Numbered from the stretch's first letter, positions 38,412 to 50,621 are shown. The stretch: DNA of 64,000 nt from Erwinia sp. 198 (GCF_003937915.1 NZ_RHUM01000015.1:62001-126000), one strand, 5' to 3'. The notes: generated by a model not told the origin, from the letters alone. Made by a program: numbers and translations.

Positions 38412-40489
38412 CGGGCCGCCTGATGGATGCCATCCCGCTCAGCACGCTTGCCGGCGTTGGCGCAAGCCAGGCTGGCAAGCTGGCGAAGCTCGGGCTGACC
38501 ACCGTGCAGGATCTGCTGCTTCATCTGCCGCTTCGTTACGAAGACCGCACCCAGCTTTACGCTATTAACGACCTCCTGCCTGACATCTACGCCACGGTAG
38601 AGGGCGAAGTGCTGCAAAGCGATATCTCCTTTGGCCGCCGCCGCATGCTGACCTGTCAAATCAGCGACGGCACCGGCATCCTGACGCTGCGCTTTTTCAA
38701 CTTTAACGCCGGCATGAAAAACAGCCTGGCGCCCGGTCGGCGTGTAACCGCCTATGGCGAAATAAAGCGCGGCCAGCGCGGCGCCGAAATTATTCACCCT
38801 GAGTATCGCGTTCAGGGCGATAACAGCGTGGTGGAGCTACAGGAAACGCTGACGCCGGTCTACTCCACGACCGAAGGGATCCGCCAGGCGACGCTGCGCA
38901 ATTTGACCGATCAGGCGCTGAAGCTGCTGGATACCTGTCCTGTCGCCGAACTTCTGCCGTCGGAGCTGAGCCAGGGCATGATCAGCCTGCCGGATGCGCT
39001 GCGGATGCTGCACAGGCCGCCACCCGATACGGCGCTGGTGGATCTGGAAAACGGCAGGCATCCGGCGCAGCGTCGCCTGATTATGGAAGAGCTGCTGGCG
39101 CACAATCTCAGTATGCTGGCCGTTCGCGCCGGCGCGCAGCGCTATCGTGCTTTAGCTATGCCGGCTCGCCATGAGCTGAGCGACAGGCTGCTGGCTGCCT
39201 TGCCGTTTAAGCCGACCAACGCCCAGGCGCGCGTCGTGCAGGAAATAGAGCACGACCTGGCGCAAAGCTACCCCATGATGCGCCTGGTGCAGGGTGACGT
39301 AGGATCGGGCAAAACGCTGGTGGCCGCGCTGACCGCCCTGAACGCGATCGCCTGGGGCAAACAGGTGGCGCTGATGGCGCCAACCGAGCTGCTGGCCGAA
39401 CAGCACGCCAATAACTTCCGCCAGTGGTTTGCGCCGCTGGGGATTGAAGTTGGCTGGCTGGCTGGCAAGCAGAAAGGCAAGGCGCGCCTGGCGCAGCAGG
39501 ATGCCATCGCCAGCGGTCAGGTATCGATGATTGTCGGCACCCACGCGATTTTTCAGGAACAGGTGCGGTTTAACGGCCTGGCGCTGGTGATTATTGACGA
39601 GCAGCACCGCTTTGGCGTCCACCAGCGGCTGGCGCTGTGGGAAAAAGGCTTGCAGCAGGGTTTCCATCCTCATCAGCTGATTATGACCGCGACGCCGATC
39701 CCGCGTACGCTGGCGATGACTGCCTATGCGGACCTGGAAACCTCCACCATCGACGAGCTGCCGCCGGGCCGTACACCGGTCACTACCGTCGCCATTCCCG
39801 ATACGCGGCGGGCCGATATTATTACCCGCGTGCAGAACGCCTGTAGCGGCGAAGGTCGCCAGGCCTACTGGGTCTGTACGCTGATTGAAGAATCGGAACA
39901 GCTGGAAGCCCAGGCCGCCGAAGCCACCTGGGAAGAGCTGAAGCTGGCGCTGCCAGAGCTGAACGTCGGGCTGGTGCACGGCAGGATGAAACCCACCGAG
40001 AAGCAGGCGGTGATGCAGGCGTTCAAACAGGGCGAGGTTGACCTGCTGGTCGCTACCACGGTCATCGAAGTTGGCGTGGATGTGCCTAATGCCAGCCTGA
40101 TGATCATCGAAAACCCGGAAAGGCTTGGCCTGGCGCAGCTGCACCAGCTGCGGGGGCGCGTTGGTCGCGGCTCGGTTGCCTCCCACTGCGTGCTGCTTTA
40201 TAAAGCGCCGCTGAGCAAAACGGCGCAGAAACGCTTACAGGTTCTGCGCGACAGCAACGACGGCTTCGTGATTGCGCAATGCGATCTGGAAATCCGTGGT
40301 CCTGGCGAGCTGCTGGGTACGCGTCAGACAGGCAACGCCGAATTCAGGGTGGCCGATCTGGTACGCGATGGCGCGATGATCCCGGAAGTGCAGCGCGTCG
40401 CCCGCCATATTCATCAGCACTATCCTGAACAGGCGCAGGCGCTGATTGAACGCTGGATGCCGGAAACCGAGCGCTATACCAACGCCTGA
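38408..40489 (+). CDS. recG: ATP-dependent DNA helicase RecG
   Basis: RecG is a branch-migrating translocase that remodels stalled forks, R-loops and Holliday junctions. The 693-residue protein (E. coli 693) has the N-terminal wedge/OB domain (about 60-160), the Walker A motif QGDVGSGKTLVA at about residue 297, the DEQH box IIDEQHRFGVHQR, and the later helicase motifs VATTVIEVGVDVPNA and QLRGRVGRG. It starts with a 4-base overlap with trmH and ends the operon. Confidence 0.98.
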   Translation: MTGRLMDAIPLSTLAGVGASQAGKLAKLGLTTVQDLLLHLPLRYEDRTQLYAINDLLPDIYATVEGEVLQSDISFGRRRMLTCQISDGTGILTLRFFNFNAGMKNSLAPGRRVTAYGEIKRGQRGAEIIHPEYRVQGDNSVVELQETLTPVYSTTEGIRQATLRNLTDQALKLLDTCPVAELLPSELSQGMISLPDALRMLHRPPPDTALVDLENGRHPAQRRLIMEELLAHNLSMLAVRAGAQRYRALAMPARHELSDRLLAALPFKPTNAQARVVQEIEHDLAQSYPMMRLVQGDVGSGKTLVAALTALNAIAWGKQVALMAPTELLAEQHANNFRQWFAPLGIEVGWLAGKQKGKARLAQQDAIASGQVSMIVGTHAIFQEQVRFNGLALVIIDEQHRFGVHQRLALWEKGLQQGFHPHQLIMTATPIPRTLAMTAYADLETSTIDELPPGRTPVTTVAIPDTRRADIITRVQNACSGEGRQAYWVCTLIEESEQLEAQAAEATWEELKLALPELNVGLVHGRMKPTEKQAVMQAFKQGEVDLLVATTVIEVGVDVPNASLMIIENPERLGLAQLHQLRGRVGRGSVASHCVLLYKAPLSKTAQKRLQVLRDSNDGFVIAQCDLEIRGPGELLGTRQTGNAEFRVADLVRDGAMIPEVQRVARHIHQHYPEQAQALIERWMPETERYTNA

Positions 40490-40526
40490 CCTCCGGTAGC
40501 CTGCTGTCTTTCCTCCTGCGCTCCGG

Positions 40527-41189
40527 CTACCTACCGCTAAAGGCAGCCATCGCGGCGACCGCTTCGTTAACCGGCTGTTCGCCGCTGGTTAACTCGATTA
40601 TCACCCTTTTCACCTCTGGCTGCTCAATCAGCGAATGCAGCACGGCGGCCACATCATCGCGCGGGACGGTGCCGTAAGGAATGGCCAACCCGGCGTTGAC
40701 TTTTCCCGTGCCCGCTTCGTTAACCAGCGTGCCGGGCCGCAGGATCACCCAGTCCAGCGAGGTCGCAGAAAGCATCACGTCGGCCTGTTTTTTTACCTGC
40801 ATATAATGCTCAAAGCCCGGCGAAGGTGCCTTGCCCCTTCCGGCATCAGGAAAAGCGGAAACCAGCAGAAAACGCTGAATACCTGCCAGCCTGGCGGCTT
40901 CGGCAGCGAAGCGCGCGCCGCGACCGTCAATGCCATCGGTGAAATCTACGCCAGCGCCTGCTGCGCCTGCGGAGAACACCACGGCATCGCAGCCCTGCAT
41001 CGCCGCCGCCAGCCTTTCGCTACTGGTGTTCATCAGGTCGATATTCACCGGTTTTACGCCATCGGCCTCCAGCGCCTCTTTTTGACTGTTCCGACGATGC
41101 AGCCCCGTGATCTGATGGCCCGCATTGGCCAGCCGTTTTCTGAGACGTCGCCCCACGCCACCCGTTGCGCCAATAATAAATACGTTCAT
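40527..41189 (-). CDS. NAD(P)-binding SDR/NmrA-like oxidoreductase
   Basis: The 220-residue product from ATG 41189 (AGGAAG upstream) opens MNVFIIGATGGVGRRLRKRL, with the GxxGxxG dinucleotide-binding motif, and has DAVVFSAGAAG and WVILRPGTLVNE, typical of atypical short-chain dehydrogenases (YwnB/NmrA-like NAD-dependent epimerases). The catalytic Tyr-x3-Lys reads YMQVKKQAD near residue 133. Substrate unknown. In E. coli the gene after recG is gltS; here this reverse-strand gene takes its place. Confidence 0.8.
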   Translation of the reverse strand: MNVFIIGATGGVGRRLRKRLANAGHQITGLHRRNSQKEALEADGVKPVNIDLMNTSSERLAAAMQGCDAVVFSAGAAGAGVDFTDGIDGRGARFAAEAARLAGIQRFLLVSAFPDAGRGKAPSPGFEHYMQVKKQADVMLSATSLDWVILRPGTLVNEAGTGKVNAGLAIPYGTVPRDDVAAVLHSLIEQPEVKRVIIELTSGEQPVNEAVAAMAAFSGR

Positions 41190-41349
41190 TGTTTGCTTCC
41201 TTTTTTCTGGCCCGCAGGCGCGATGATTAAGCTTAGTGAATAGTGGTTCGCTTTGCCGTCCGGCGTTTAGCCGATGCTGTTGGCAATCGTTTGCTTTTAC
41301 CGTAGAGAAGCTTAAAATCGCCACTTTGTTCGCCACGGAACTCCTGAGC

Positions 41350-42732
41350 ATGTCCGCTAATCTTTCTGAAGCCAGCCGCAGCGCAGCGCCCGCTGCAAAA
41401 AGTGAATTAATTTACCGCCTTGAAGATCGCCCCCCGCTGCCGCAGACGCTGTTTGCTGCCTGCCAGCATTTGCTGGCAATGTTTGTCGCGGTTATCACGC
41501 CCGCGCTGTTGATCTGCCAGGCTTTGGGCCTGCCCGCTGAGGACACGCAGCATATTATCAGCATGTCGCTGTTCGCCTCCGGGGTTGCCTCGGTGCTGCA
41601 AATAAAAACCTGGGGCCCGATAGGATCGGGACTGCTGTCGATTCAGGGCACCAGCTTTAACTTTGTGACGCCGCTGATCATGGGCGGCATGGCGTTGAAA
41701 AACGGCGGCGCGGATGTGCCGACTATGATGGCTGCCCTGTTCGGCACGCTGATGCTGGCTTCCGTTACCGAAATGGCGCTTTCCCGCGTGCTGCATCTGG
41801 CGCGCCGTGTAATTACGCCGCTGGTTTCCGGCATCGTGGTAATGATTATCGGCCTGTCGCTGATCCAGGTCGGCCTGACCTCTATCGGCGGCGGTTTTGC
41901 CGCCATGAGCAATCACACCTTTGGCGCGCCAAAGAACCTGCTGCTGGCCGGCGCGGTGCTGCTGGTGATTATTTTGCTGAACCGCCAGCGTAATCCTTAT
42001 TTACGCGTGGCCTCGCTGGTGATAGCCATGGCCGTCGGCTATCTGCTGGCCTGGCTGATGGATATGCTCCCCGCCGGAACCGCCGCAACGAACCAGCCGC
42101 TGATTGCCGTGCCACAGCCTTTCTATTACGGGCTGGGCATCGACTGGAATTTACTGATCCCACTGATGCTGGTGTTTATGGTGACCTCGCTGGAAACCAT
42201 CGGCGATATTACCGCAACTTCCGACGTTTCCGAACAGCCGGTCAGCGGTCCGCTCTATATGAAGCGGCTGAAAGGCGGCGTGCTGGCGAACGGCCTGAAC
42301 TCGTGCGTCTCGGCACTGTTTAATACCTTTCCCAACTCCTGTTTTGGTCAAAACAACGGCGTGATCCAGCTGACCGGCGTCGCCAGCCGCTACGTTGGCT
42401 TCGTGGTCGCGCTGATGCTGATCGTACTGGGGCTTTTCCCGGCGGTCAGCGGCTTTGTGCAGCATATTCCTGAACCGGTGCTGGGTGGCGCGACCATCGT
42501 TATGTTCGGCACGATTGCGGCCTCGGGCGTGCGCATCGTCTCGCGCGAGCCGCTGAATCGTCGGGCGATTATGATTATTGCGCTGTCGCTGGCGGTAGGG
42601 CTGGGCGTTTCACAACAGCCGCTGATCCTGCAATTCGCACCGGCATGGCTGAAAACGCTGCTCTCTTCCGGCATCGCCGCCGGCGGCATTACCGCTATCA
42701 TCCTGAATCTGCTTTTCCCTCAGGAGAAATAG
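41350..42732 (+). CDS. xanP: Xanthine permease
   Basis: XanP is a proton-coupled high-affinity xanthine transporter of the inner membrane, NAT/NCS2 family. The 460-residue protein has about 12-14 membrane segments, [22 protein letters not shown] before the first, [19 protein letters not shown], and the family signature [17 protein letters not shown] at about residue 335, with [12 protein letters not shown] earlier. The ATG 41350 is supported by the E. coli length (463). Divergent from the reductase-like gene. Confidence 0.94.
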   Translation: MSANLSEASRSAAPAAKSELIYRLEDRPPLPQTLFAACQHLLAMFVAVITPALLICQALGLPAEDTQHIISMSLFASGVASVLQIKTWGPIGSGLLSIQGTSFNFVTPLIMGGMALKNGGADVPTMMAALFGTLMLASVTEMALSRVLHLARRVITPLVSGIVVMIIGLSLIQVGLTSIGGGFAAMSNHTFGAPKNLLLAGAVLLVIILLNRQRNPYLRVASLVIAMAVGYLLAWLMDMLPAGTAATNQPLIAVPQPFYYGLGIDWNLLIPLMLVFMVTSLETIGDITATSDVSEQPVSGPLYMKRLKGGVLANGLNSCVSALFNTFPNSCFGQNNGVIQLTGVASRYVGFVVALMLIVLGLFPAVSGFVQHIPEPVLGGATIVMFGTIAASGVRIVSREPLNRRAIMIIALSLAVGLGVSQQPLILQFAPAWLKTLLSSGIAAGGITAIILNLLFPQEK

Positions 42733-42836
42733 CGTAAACGGCAGAGGGCAAAGCGCCTTCTGCCGTCTTCCCAGGGTTGAGCTTCGCGCATAAATCAGGC
42801 ATAACACCCCTTATTGCAAGCGCACAGGGATAGCTC

Positions 42837-44516
42837 ATGAAATTTGTTGGAAAAATTCTTCTTTCGCTGCTGGTTATCCTGCTGGCATTGGTCATTATGT
42901 CGTATCTACTGCTGCAAACTCGCTGGGGAGCCAGCTGGCTCAGCCGCACCGTCAGCCAGCACAGCGCTTATCAGCTGGCAGTCGGCCAGCTGGAGCATAA
43001 TTTTTCCGCGCCATCGCATCTCATCCTTCATGACGTTTCGTTCGGCCATAAAACCCGACCAGCCATCCTGGTGGCAAAAAGTGTCGATTTAGGGTTGAGC
43101 GCCGGGCAGTTTTCACAGCCTCTGCATTTTGCCAGCGTTTTGCTTAGCCAGGGTACGCTAAGAATTACCAGTAAAACCAGCCAGCTGCCTCTTTCCGCAG
43201 AGCGTTTGCAGCTGAGCGACATGGCAGTCAGCAGCCATCACGATATGCTGCCTCTCGAGGCTCGGCACGTAAACGGCGGCGTGATGCCCTGGCAGCCCGA
43301 GGCGATAAGCTTTATCGGTAATAATGCCAGCTTCCAGTTCAGCGCTGGCTCGCTGACGTTTAAAGATATTCCTGCCAGCAATGTGCTGATTGAAGGCCGC
43401 ATCAGGTCAAAACAGCTGGTGCTGAGTAATATGGGCGCCGACGTGGCACGCGGGTCGGTGACGGCCAGCGCGCAGCGTGACGAGCAGGGCAGCTGGCAGG
43501 TCAGCACGCTAAGGCTGAACAATCTGCGTCTGCAGAGCAGCAAAACGCTTGCCGAATTTCTACAGCCTCTGTTAACGCTGCCCGCCGTGCATTTCGAGCG
43601 AGTGGATGTAACCGATGCCCGACTGGAAGGCCAGAACTGGGCGGTGACCGATCTTAATCTGGCGTTGAAAAATATAACGCTGCGCGACGGCGACTGGGAA
43701 AGCGAGGACGGCTCGCTGTCGATGAATGCCAGCAGCTTTGTGAACGGCGCGCTGCTGCTGAACGATCCTATCGTTAATATGACCTTCTCACCGCAGGGCG
43801 CGGCGCTGACGCAGTTCAGCTCCCGCTGGGTTAACGGGCTGATCCGTGCGTCAGGTAACTGGACGCGCAGCGATAAAAAGCTGACGCTGGATGATGTGGT
43901 TATCGCCGGGCTGGAGTACACGCTGCCGCCAGCCTGGCGGGCGTTCTGGCTGAGCCGTTTACCGGCGTGGTTGCAAACCCTGGAAGTGACAAAGCTGAAC
44001 GTCAGCCATAACCTGATTATTGATATCGACCCGAATTTTCCTTTCCAGCTGACCTCGCTCGACGGCAACGGTAGCAACCTGCTGCTGGCGCGCGATCGGG
44101 AATGGGGCATCTGGGGCGGTAACCTGAGCTTTAACGCGGCGGAAGCGACCTTTAACCGTGTGGATCTGCGTCATCCTTCTCTCGCCCTGACGGCGGACAG
44201 CAATGCCATCAACGTCACGGAGATGAGCGCGTTTCCCCGCAGCGGCATTCTCAAAGGGCTGGCAACGGTTTCGCAGCAGCCGCAGCGCGCTTTTTCGCTG
44301 TCGCTGCACGGCCGTGACATGCCGCTGAATCTGTTGCAGGACTGGGGATGGCCAGCGGTACCCCTGACCGAAAACGGCGAGCTGACGCTGAAGATGCAGG
44401 GCAGCCTGATGAAAGACGCGCCGCTGAAGCCTTCCGTTAACGGCACGCTTTCCGCTATTGCTGGCGATAAGTCAGTCCAGCAGACCGTGCAGGCAGGTAA
44501 TCTCAGCAACAGGTAA
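42837..44516 (+). CDS. yicH: YicH, AsmA family protein
   Basis: The 559-residue protein has an N-terminal membrane anchor (ILLSLLVILLALVIMSYLLL, residues 7-26) and a long periplasmic domain in the style of AsmA, with repeated beta-strand segments. AsmA-like proteins bridge the periplasm and help move phospholipids to the outer membrane; a role of this copy is not shown. It follows xanP by 104 bases. The end of the gene marks a break in synteny with E. coli. Confidence 0.92.
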   Translation: MKFVGKILLSLLVILLALVIMSYLLLQTRWGASWLSRTVSQHSAYQLAVGQLEHNFSAPSHLILHDVSFGHKTRPAILVAKSVDLGLSAGQFSQPLHFASVLLSQGTLRITSKTSQLPLSAERLQLSDMAVSSHHDMLPLEARHVNGGVMPWQPEAISFIGNNASFQFSAGSLTFKDIPASNVLIEGRIRSKQLVLSNMGADVARGSVTASAQRDEQGSWQVSTLRLNNLRLQSSKTLAEFLQPLLTLPAVHFERVDVTDARLEGQNWAVTDLNLALKNITLRDGDWESEDGSLSMNASSFVNGALLLNDPIVNMTFSPQGAALTQFSSRWVNGLIRASGNWTRSDKKLTLDDVVIAGLEYTLPPAWRAFWLSRLPAWLQTLEVTKLNVSHNLIIDIDPNFPFQLTSLDGNGSNLLLARDREWGIWGGNLSFNAAEATFNRVDLRHPSLALTADSNAINVTEMSAFPRSGILKGLATVSQQPQRAFSLSLHGRDMPLNLLQDWGWPAVPLTENGELTLKMQGSLMKDAPLKPSVNGTLSAIAGDKSVQQTVQAGNLSNR

Positions 44517-44530
44517 AATGCTGCCCGCAG

Positions 44531-44590
44531 GCGGACTATATGATTAACCCGTATTCGCAACGTAGCGCGGTTAATGTATAGTCCGCTTTT
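44531..44590 (+). promoter_or_regulatory. Long inverted repeat with promoter and terminator features ahead of rluF
   Basis: Outer arms GCGGACTATA (44531-44540) and TATAGTCCGC (44577-44586) and inner arms ATTAACC (44543-44549) and GGTTAAT (44569-44575) pair almost continuously, and TTTTTT follows, so it can act as an intrinsic terminator of yicH. The right arm also contains TATAGT, spaced 17 bases from TTCGCA (44554-44559), a possible sigma-70 promoter. The ribosome site GGAGG of rluF follows directly. Confidence 0.55.
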
Positions 44591-44603
44591 TTACGGAGGA
44601 ACC

Positions 44604-45491
44604 ATGCTGACCAACTCATCCATTCGTCTCAATAAATACATTAGCGAGAGCGGTATCTGTTCTCGTCGCGATGCCGATCGCTATATCGAACAGGGAAATG
44701 TCTTTATTAACGGCAAGCGGGCCGCCGTTGGCGCGCAGGTTTTTGCCGGTGACGTGGTGAAAGTGAACGGTCAGCTTATCGAGCCGCGCGATGAGGAAGA
44801 TCTGGTATTTATCGCCCTGAATAAACCCGTGGGCATTATCACCACCATGGAAGAAGGCGAACGGGATAATATCAGCGACTTCGTTAACCACAGCAAGCGG
44901 GTTTTCCCTGTTGGCCGCCTGGATAAAGATTCGCAGGGCCTGATTTTTCTGACCAATCACGGCGATCTGGTGAATAAGATCCTGCGTGCCGGCAATAACC
45001 ACGAAAAAGAGTACGTGGTCACGGTAAACAAGCTGGTGACGGATGAGTTTATTGAGGGCATGAGCGCTGGCGTGCCGATGCTGGGCACGGTGACGCTGAA
45101 GTGCAAGGTGCAAAAGGAAGCGCCGTTTGTTTTCCGCATTACGCTGGTGCAGGGGCTTAACCGCCAGATCCGCCGCATGTGCAAGCACTTTGGCTACGAG
45201 GTCACCAAGCTCGAACGCACGCGCATTATGAACGTCAGCCTGAAAGGCCTGCCGCTGGGCGAGTGGCGCGATCTGACCGACGACGAGCTGACCGAGCTGT
45301 TCGGCCTGATTGAGGATTCCTCATCCGAAGCAAAACCCGCCAAAAAAGCGCAGGCGAAAGCGAAGCCCGCCGCCGCGAAAAAACCGGCCATTGGCGGGCA
45401 GAAAAGCGGTAAGGAAGGCGCGAAGACGCCGGGCAACCTGGCCTCCCGCAAACGCTTTACCCAGCCGGGCCGCAAGAAAAAAGGCCGTTAA
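44604..45491 (+). CDS. rluF: 23S rRNA pseudouridine(2604) synthase
   Basis: RluF converts U2604 of 23S rRNA to pseudouridine. The 295-residue product has an N-terminal S4 RNA-binding domain ([21 protein letters not shown]), catalytic Asp in [21 protein letters not shown], and [18 protein letters not shown]. The C-terminal ~60 residues are rich in Lys, Ala and Gly, like the E. coli tail but longer in Ala-Lys repeats. The ATG at 44604 follows GGAGGAACC. Convergent with fabY with a 4-base overlap of the ends. Confidence 0.96.
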   Translation: MLTNSSIRLNKYISESGICSRRDADRYIEQGNVFINGKRAAVGAQVFAGDVVKVNGQLIEPRDEEDLVFIALNKPVGIITTMEEGERDNISDFVNHSKRVFPVGRLDKDSQGLIFLTNHGDLVNKILRAGNNHEKEYVVTVNKLVTDEFIEGMSAGVPMLGTVTLKCKVQKEAPFVFRITLVQGLNRQIRRMCKHFGYEVTKLERTRIMNVSLKGLPLGEWRDLTDDELTELFGLIEDSSSEAKPAKKAQAKAKPAAAKKPAIGGQKSGKEGAKTPGNLASRKRFTQPGRKKKGR

Positions 45492-46480
45492 GGCATATTC
45501 GATCCGGCTGGCTCCAGCGGGCCATCCGGATCGGCAGGAAGCACAATATAGACGCCTTCAAATACCGCCCCGCACTCTTCATTGCCAAACAGCTCGACTT
45601 CCAGCTGAACGCGCGCCTTGCGTCCCCGGGCCAGCCTGTCCAGATCGCCGCTCAGCGAGCCTAAGTCCGCTACCGCGCCTGGCCTGCCGCTGATGGGGTG
45701 GCTGTAGCGGATATGCGCATCGGCCAGGATAATGGTGCCGCCTAAATGTCGCTCGCGCAGCAGCAGCCAAATCAGCCCCCAGCCGGTCAGCGTCGCCAGC
45801 GAAAACAGGCTGCCGGCGAACAGCGTATGGTGAGGATTCTGGTTGCCGGTTTCCGGCATCGTGGTGATAAATTTTTGCCCGGTATACTGCAGGATACGCA
45901 CGCCCATTTTTTCGCTGAGCGGGATATGCTCGTACCAGGCCTGCTGCAACTGCCCGCACCAGTCGGCACGATGCAGAATATCGTCCAGCGTGATCACCGG
46001 CTTAATCATTAAAAAATGACGAACCGGCGTCGTCTGTGGCACGGTGATTTCGCCCTGATTGACGTAGCCAAGCTTGGCGAAAAACTCGACGGCGTCTTCA
46101 CGGGCGCTGCACACTACCCGCTTGGCCCCTTCCTGACGCGCCACCGACTCCAGCGTCATCGCGACCAGCGTGCCCAATCCTTTGCCCTGCACCGCAGGAT
46201 GCACGGCCAGAAAGCGAATGGCCGCCTCGTTATCCGCGTTGATATAAAGGCGCCCTGCGGCAACCGGCGCGCCGTTTTCATCCACCACCATTTGGTGATG
46301 CGCAAAGGCATCCCAGGCGTCGCGCTCCGATCCCTTGGGCTGGCGAAGCGGTTTGCGCAGCATTTCCCAGCGAAACTGGTAGTAGATATCCAGCTCTTCT
46401 GCGGTTTCAGGTACACGAAGATGATACATAAAGTGATTCTCTTTTTCCGGGGCGCCCGTTAGCCTTTCCGACCGTTTCAT
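45488..46480 (-). CDS. fabY: FabY (YiiD), acyltransferase/thioesterase-like fatty acid initiation enzyme
   Basis: FabY starts fatty acid synthesis in cells without FabH by making acetoacetyl-ACP. The 330-residue protein has an N-terminal GNAT domain ([23 protein letters not shown], acetyl-CoA loop, about residue 85) and a C-terminal hot-dog thioesterase domain ([21 protein letters not shown]). It starts at ATG 46480, overlapping the dtd stop (ATGA); an internal start at 46429 (MYHLRVP) is possible. E. coli YiiD also has about 16 residues before MYHLRVP. Confidence 0.94.
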   Translation of the reverse strand: MKRSERLTGAPEKENHFMYHLRVPETAEELDIYYQFRWEMLRKPLRQPKGSERDAWDAFAHHQMVVDENGAPVAAGRLYINADNEAAIRFLAVHPAVQGKGLGTLVAMTLESVARQEGAKRVVCSAREDAVEFFAKLGYVNQGEITVPQTTPVRHFLMIKPVITLDDILHRADWCGQLQQAWYEHIPLSEKMGVRILQYTGQKFITTMPETGNQNPHHTLFAGSLFSLATLTGWGLIWLLLRERHLGGTIILADAHIRYSHPISGRPGAVADLGSLSGDLDRLARGRKARVQLEVELFGNEECGAVFEGVYIVLPADPDGPLEPAGSNMP

Positions 46481-46914
46481 ACCTGGAGCCAGAACGTCAC
46501 CGGCCCGTCGTTAACCAGCGATACCTGCATATCCGCCGCAAAGCGGCCCGTCTCGGCGACAAGGCCTGTTTCGCGGCAGCAGGCGACAAAGTGCTCATAT
46601 AACTGCTCAGCCTCCGCTGGCGCCGCGCCGCCCGAAAAGCTCGGGCGCATGCCTTTTTGCGTGTCGGCCGCCAGCGTAAACTGCGAGACTACCAGCACGC
46701 TGCCGCCAGCCTGCTGCACGTTAAGATTCATCTTGCCGTTCTCATCGCTGAAGATGCGATAGCCCAACACGCGGTCGCACAGCCGCTGCGCTTTTTGCTC
46801 GTCGTCGCCTTTTTCCACGCCCAGTAAGATTAGCAATCCCGGCCCGATTTCACCGATGGTCTGACCGGCTACCGTCACGCTCGCGCTCAGCGCTCGTTGA
46901 ATTAAGGCAATCAT
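46477..46914 (-). CDS. dtd: D-aminoacyl-tRNA deacylase
   Basis: Dtd removes D-amino acids (and glycine) from mischarged tRNA. The 145-residue protein starts [18 protein letters not shown] and carries the active-site motifs [17 protein letters not shown] and the Gly-cisPro-like [12 protein letters not shown] ending. The length equals E. coli. It starts 65 bases inside the yihY reading frame and ends overlapping fabY, so yihX-yihY-dtd-fabY are a tightly packed operon. Confidence 0.97.
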   Translation of the reverse strand: MIALIQRALSASVTVAGQTIGEIGPGLLILLGVEKGDDEQKAQRLCDRVLGYRIFSDENGKMNLNVQQAGGSVLVVSQFTLAADTQKGMRPSFSGGAAPAEAEQLYEHFVACCRETGLVAETGRFAADMQVSLVNDGPVTFWLQV

Positions 46915-47773
46915 TCTCTTCCTTTTCTTCTTCCTGTTTAAGCTGGCGATAGTCGCCGAGAGAGGCGGTGATCTCTGCGCCCAGCAGGACAATACACCAT
47001 GTCCAGTAAACCCAGAGAAACAGAATGGGGATAACCGCCAGCACGCCATAGATAAGCTGATATGAAGGGAACATCGTAACATAGAGCGCAAAGCCTTTTT
47101 TCCCCAGCTCAAACAGCAGCCCCGCCACCAGCGCGCCGACCAGCGCATCTTTCCCCGGCACCTGCCGCGTTGGCACAATGCTGTAGAGCAGCCAGAAAGC
47201 CAGCCAGGAGAGCAGCAGCGGAAAAATACGCAGCCCGTAGTCAATCAGGCCGCTGACGCCGCTGACTGAAGCCCAGCGCAGCGACAGCAGATAAGAGCTG
47301 ATTGCCAGGCTGGCACCCGCCAGCAGCGGGCCAAGCGTCAGGATCATCCAGTAGACGGCAAAAGAGTAAACGAGGGGCCTTTTGCGCTTGCTGCGCCAGA
47401 TGACATTTAGCGCACTGTCGATGGAGTACATCAGCAGCAGCGCCGTCACCACCAGCCCGCAGGCGCCCACCGCCGTCATTTTATTGACGTTGGCGACAAA
47501 CTGTTCCAGATAGCTTTGAACTACCGTGCCGGACGCCGGCACAAAGTTCTGAAAAATAAACAGCTTGAGCTGCCTGCTGACGTCGGCGAAGGCCGGGAAG
47601 GCGGCGAACAGCGCAAATACCACCGCCACCAGCGGCACCAGCGACAGCAGCGACACATAGGCAAGATGCCCCGCCAGCAGCGTCATGCCATCTTCATCAA
47701 TACGCTGCCAAAGCAGTTTTACCCAGCGCCAGGTTGCCCGCAGGCGATGTCGATAATGGTTAATCGGCCGCAT
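46850..47773 (-). CDS. yihY: YihY inner-membrane protein (BrkB/UPF0761 family)
   Basis: The 307-residue product has about six membrane segments; [40 protein letters not shown] and [20 protein letters not shown] are family hallmarks. It was once called ribonuclease BN (rbn) in error. The start at ATG 47773 overlaps the yihX end by 14 bases; the frame is open to 47869. The C terminus after [11 protein letters not shown] is longer than in E. coli (290 residues) because the frame runs 65 bases into dtd and ends in a polar tail. Confidence 0.92.
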   Translation of the reverse strand: MRPINHYRHRLRATWRWVKLLWQRIDEDGMTLLAGHLAYVSLLSLVPLVAVVFALFAAFPAFADVSRQLKLFIFQNFVPASGTVVQSYLEQFVANVNKMTAVGACGLVVTALLLMYSIDSALNVIWRSKRKRPLVYSFAVYWMILTLGPLLAGASLAISSYLLSLRWASVSGVSGLIDYGLRIFPLLLSWLAFWLLYSIVPTRQVPGKDALVGALVAGLLFELGKKGFALYVTMFPSYQLIYGVLAVIPILFLWVYWTWCIVLLGAEITASLGDYRQLKQEEEKEENDCLNSTSAERERDGSRSDHR

Positions 47774-48359
47774 TAGCGAAAAAGGCCGGTATGGTGGTCG
47801 CATCAAAAACGGGTACGCTCTGAATGCCCAGCGCCTGCGCCGCGTCGATATTTTCCTGATTGTCGTCAAAGAAAATAGCCTGGTTGGCGGTAAAGCCCTC
47901 CTCGCTCAGCACCTGCTGATAGATACGCGCTTCCGGTTTGCGCATCCCCATCTCCTGGGAAAGATAGAGCTTGTCCGCCGCGCTTTGCACTTCGGGATAC
48001 TGCGACGGCCAGAAACGCTGATGCAGCCGGTTGGTGTTAGACAGGATAACGACCCGATCGCCGCGCGCGCGCAGTCCGTTCATGATACGGATGGTATCCG
48101 CCCTGACGCCGACAAAAACGGCCTGCCAGCCTGCGGTGAACTGTTCAAAGCTTAGCGCCAGACCCAGCTCGTCGCACAGCTGTTCGGCAAAATCCTCGTC
48201 GCTGATTTCTCCTCGTTCATGGCGATGAAAGCTTTCTCCCATCGTAAAACGGCTTTGCAGCGTGGCCAAAGGCACGCGTCCCAGATCGCTCCAGACGCCC
48301 AGAACCCGGTTGAAATCAATATCAACAATGACGTTACCTAAATCAAAGATATACAGCAT
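47760..48359 (-). CDS. yihX: Alpha-D-glucose-1-phosphatase-type HAD hydrolase
   Basis: YihX dephosphorylates alpha-D-glucose 1-phosphate in E. coli. The 199-residue protein (same length) has the HAD motifs: [16 protein letters not shown] (nucleophile DLGN, residues 6-9), VILSNTN near residue 108 and [12 protein letters not shown] near the end. ATG 48359 is preceded by GGAGATGGCC. It starts the yihX-yihY-dtd-fabY operon. Confidence 0.94.
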   Translation of the reverse strand: MLYIFDLGNVIVDIDFNRVLGVWSDLGRVPLATLQSRFTMGESFHRHERGEISDEDFAEQLCDELGLALSFEQFTAGWQAVFVGVRADTIRIMNGLRARGDRVVILSNTNRLHQRFWPSQYPEVQSAADKLYLSQEMGMRKPEARIYQQVLSEEGFTANQAIFFDDNQENIDAAQALGIQSVPVFDATTIPAFFANAAD

Positions 48360-48457
48360 GGCCATCTCCATTTGTTCCGGTAAGGTATTCACTCTAGCGG
48401 TAAAAAGAGAAGCTGAACAGGGCAGGATTTTGAAATCTGGAAGGAAGGTTCCACAGG

Positions 48458-48491
48458 CGAAAAAAACAGGGCCGGAAAGATCCGGCCCTGT
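48458..48491 (-). terminator. Intrinsic terminator of typA
   Basis: ACAGGGCCGGA and TCCGGCCCTGT form a perfect 11-bp stem with a 4-base loop, followed on the minus strand by TTTTTT. Confidence 0.9.
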
Positions 48492-48512
48492 ATTACAGCT
48501 TAAAAAAAGCGA

Positions 48513-50336
<1,824 letters not shown>

Positions 50337-50484
50337 AGCTTTGCCTCAGGCATTAGAAATAGCGCGCTATTGTACACGGATTAATCGAAGAGCTGAACAG
50401 GATCACAGTTTTCAATTAAAGATAACTTTCGGGATTGCTTTCGGGGCCGTTTCCGGTGCAAAAAACACCCTTTATCAGAAAAAT

Positions 50485-50533
50485 GCACTATTATTGTGCA
50501 TTGACCGCACGCAAAAGCACCATAATGGTGCGC
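50485..50533 (+). promoter_or_regulatory. Two NtrC enhancer sites upstream of glnA
   Basis: TGCACTATTATTGTGCA (50485-50501) is a perfect NtrC dyad; AGCACCATAATGGTGCG (50517-50533) is a near-perfect second. They are 32 bases apart centre to centre, three helical turns, at about -140 and -108 from the predicted start, as in E. coli. A half-site GGTGCA is at 50547-50552. Confidence 0.9.
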
Positions 50534-50605
50534 GACTTCCATCATGGTGCAGCTCCCGTTTCACGAGAGGGCGCATCATAGCGCTTTTTTCATCAATTAA
50601 GAAAG

Positions 50606-50621
50606 TTGGCATAGTTTTCGC
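50606..50621 (+). promoter_or_regulatory. Sigma-54 promoter glnAp2
   Basis: TTGGCATAGTTTTCGC carries GG at -24 and GC at -12 with the required 10-base spacing and is nearly identical to E. coli glnAp2. Transcription should start near 50633. It depends on phosphorylated NtrC bound at the two upstream sites. Confidence 0.88.
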
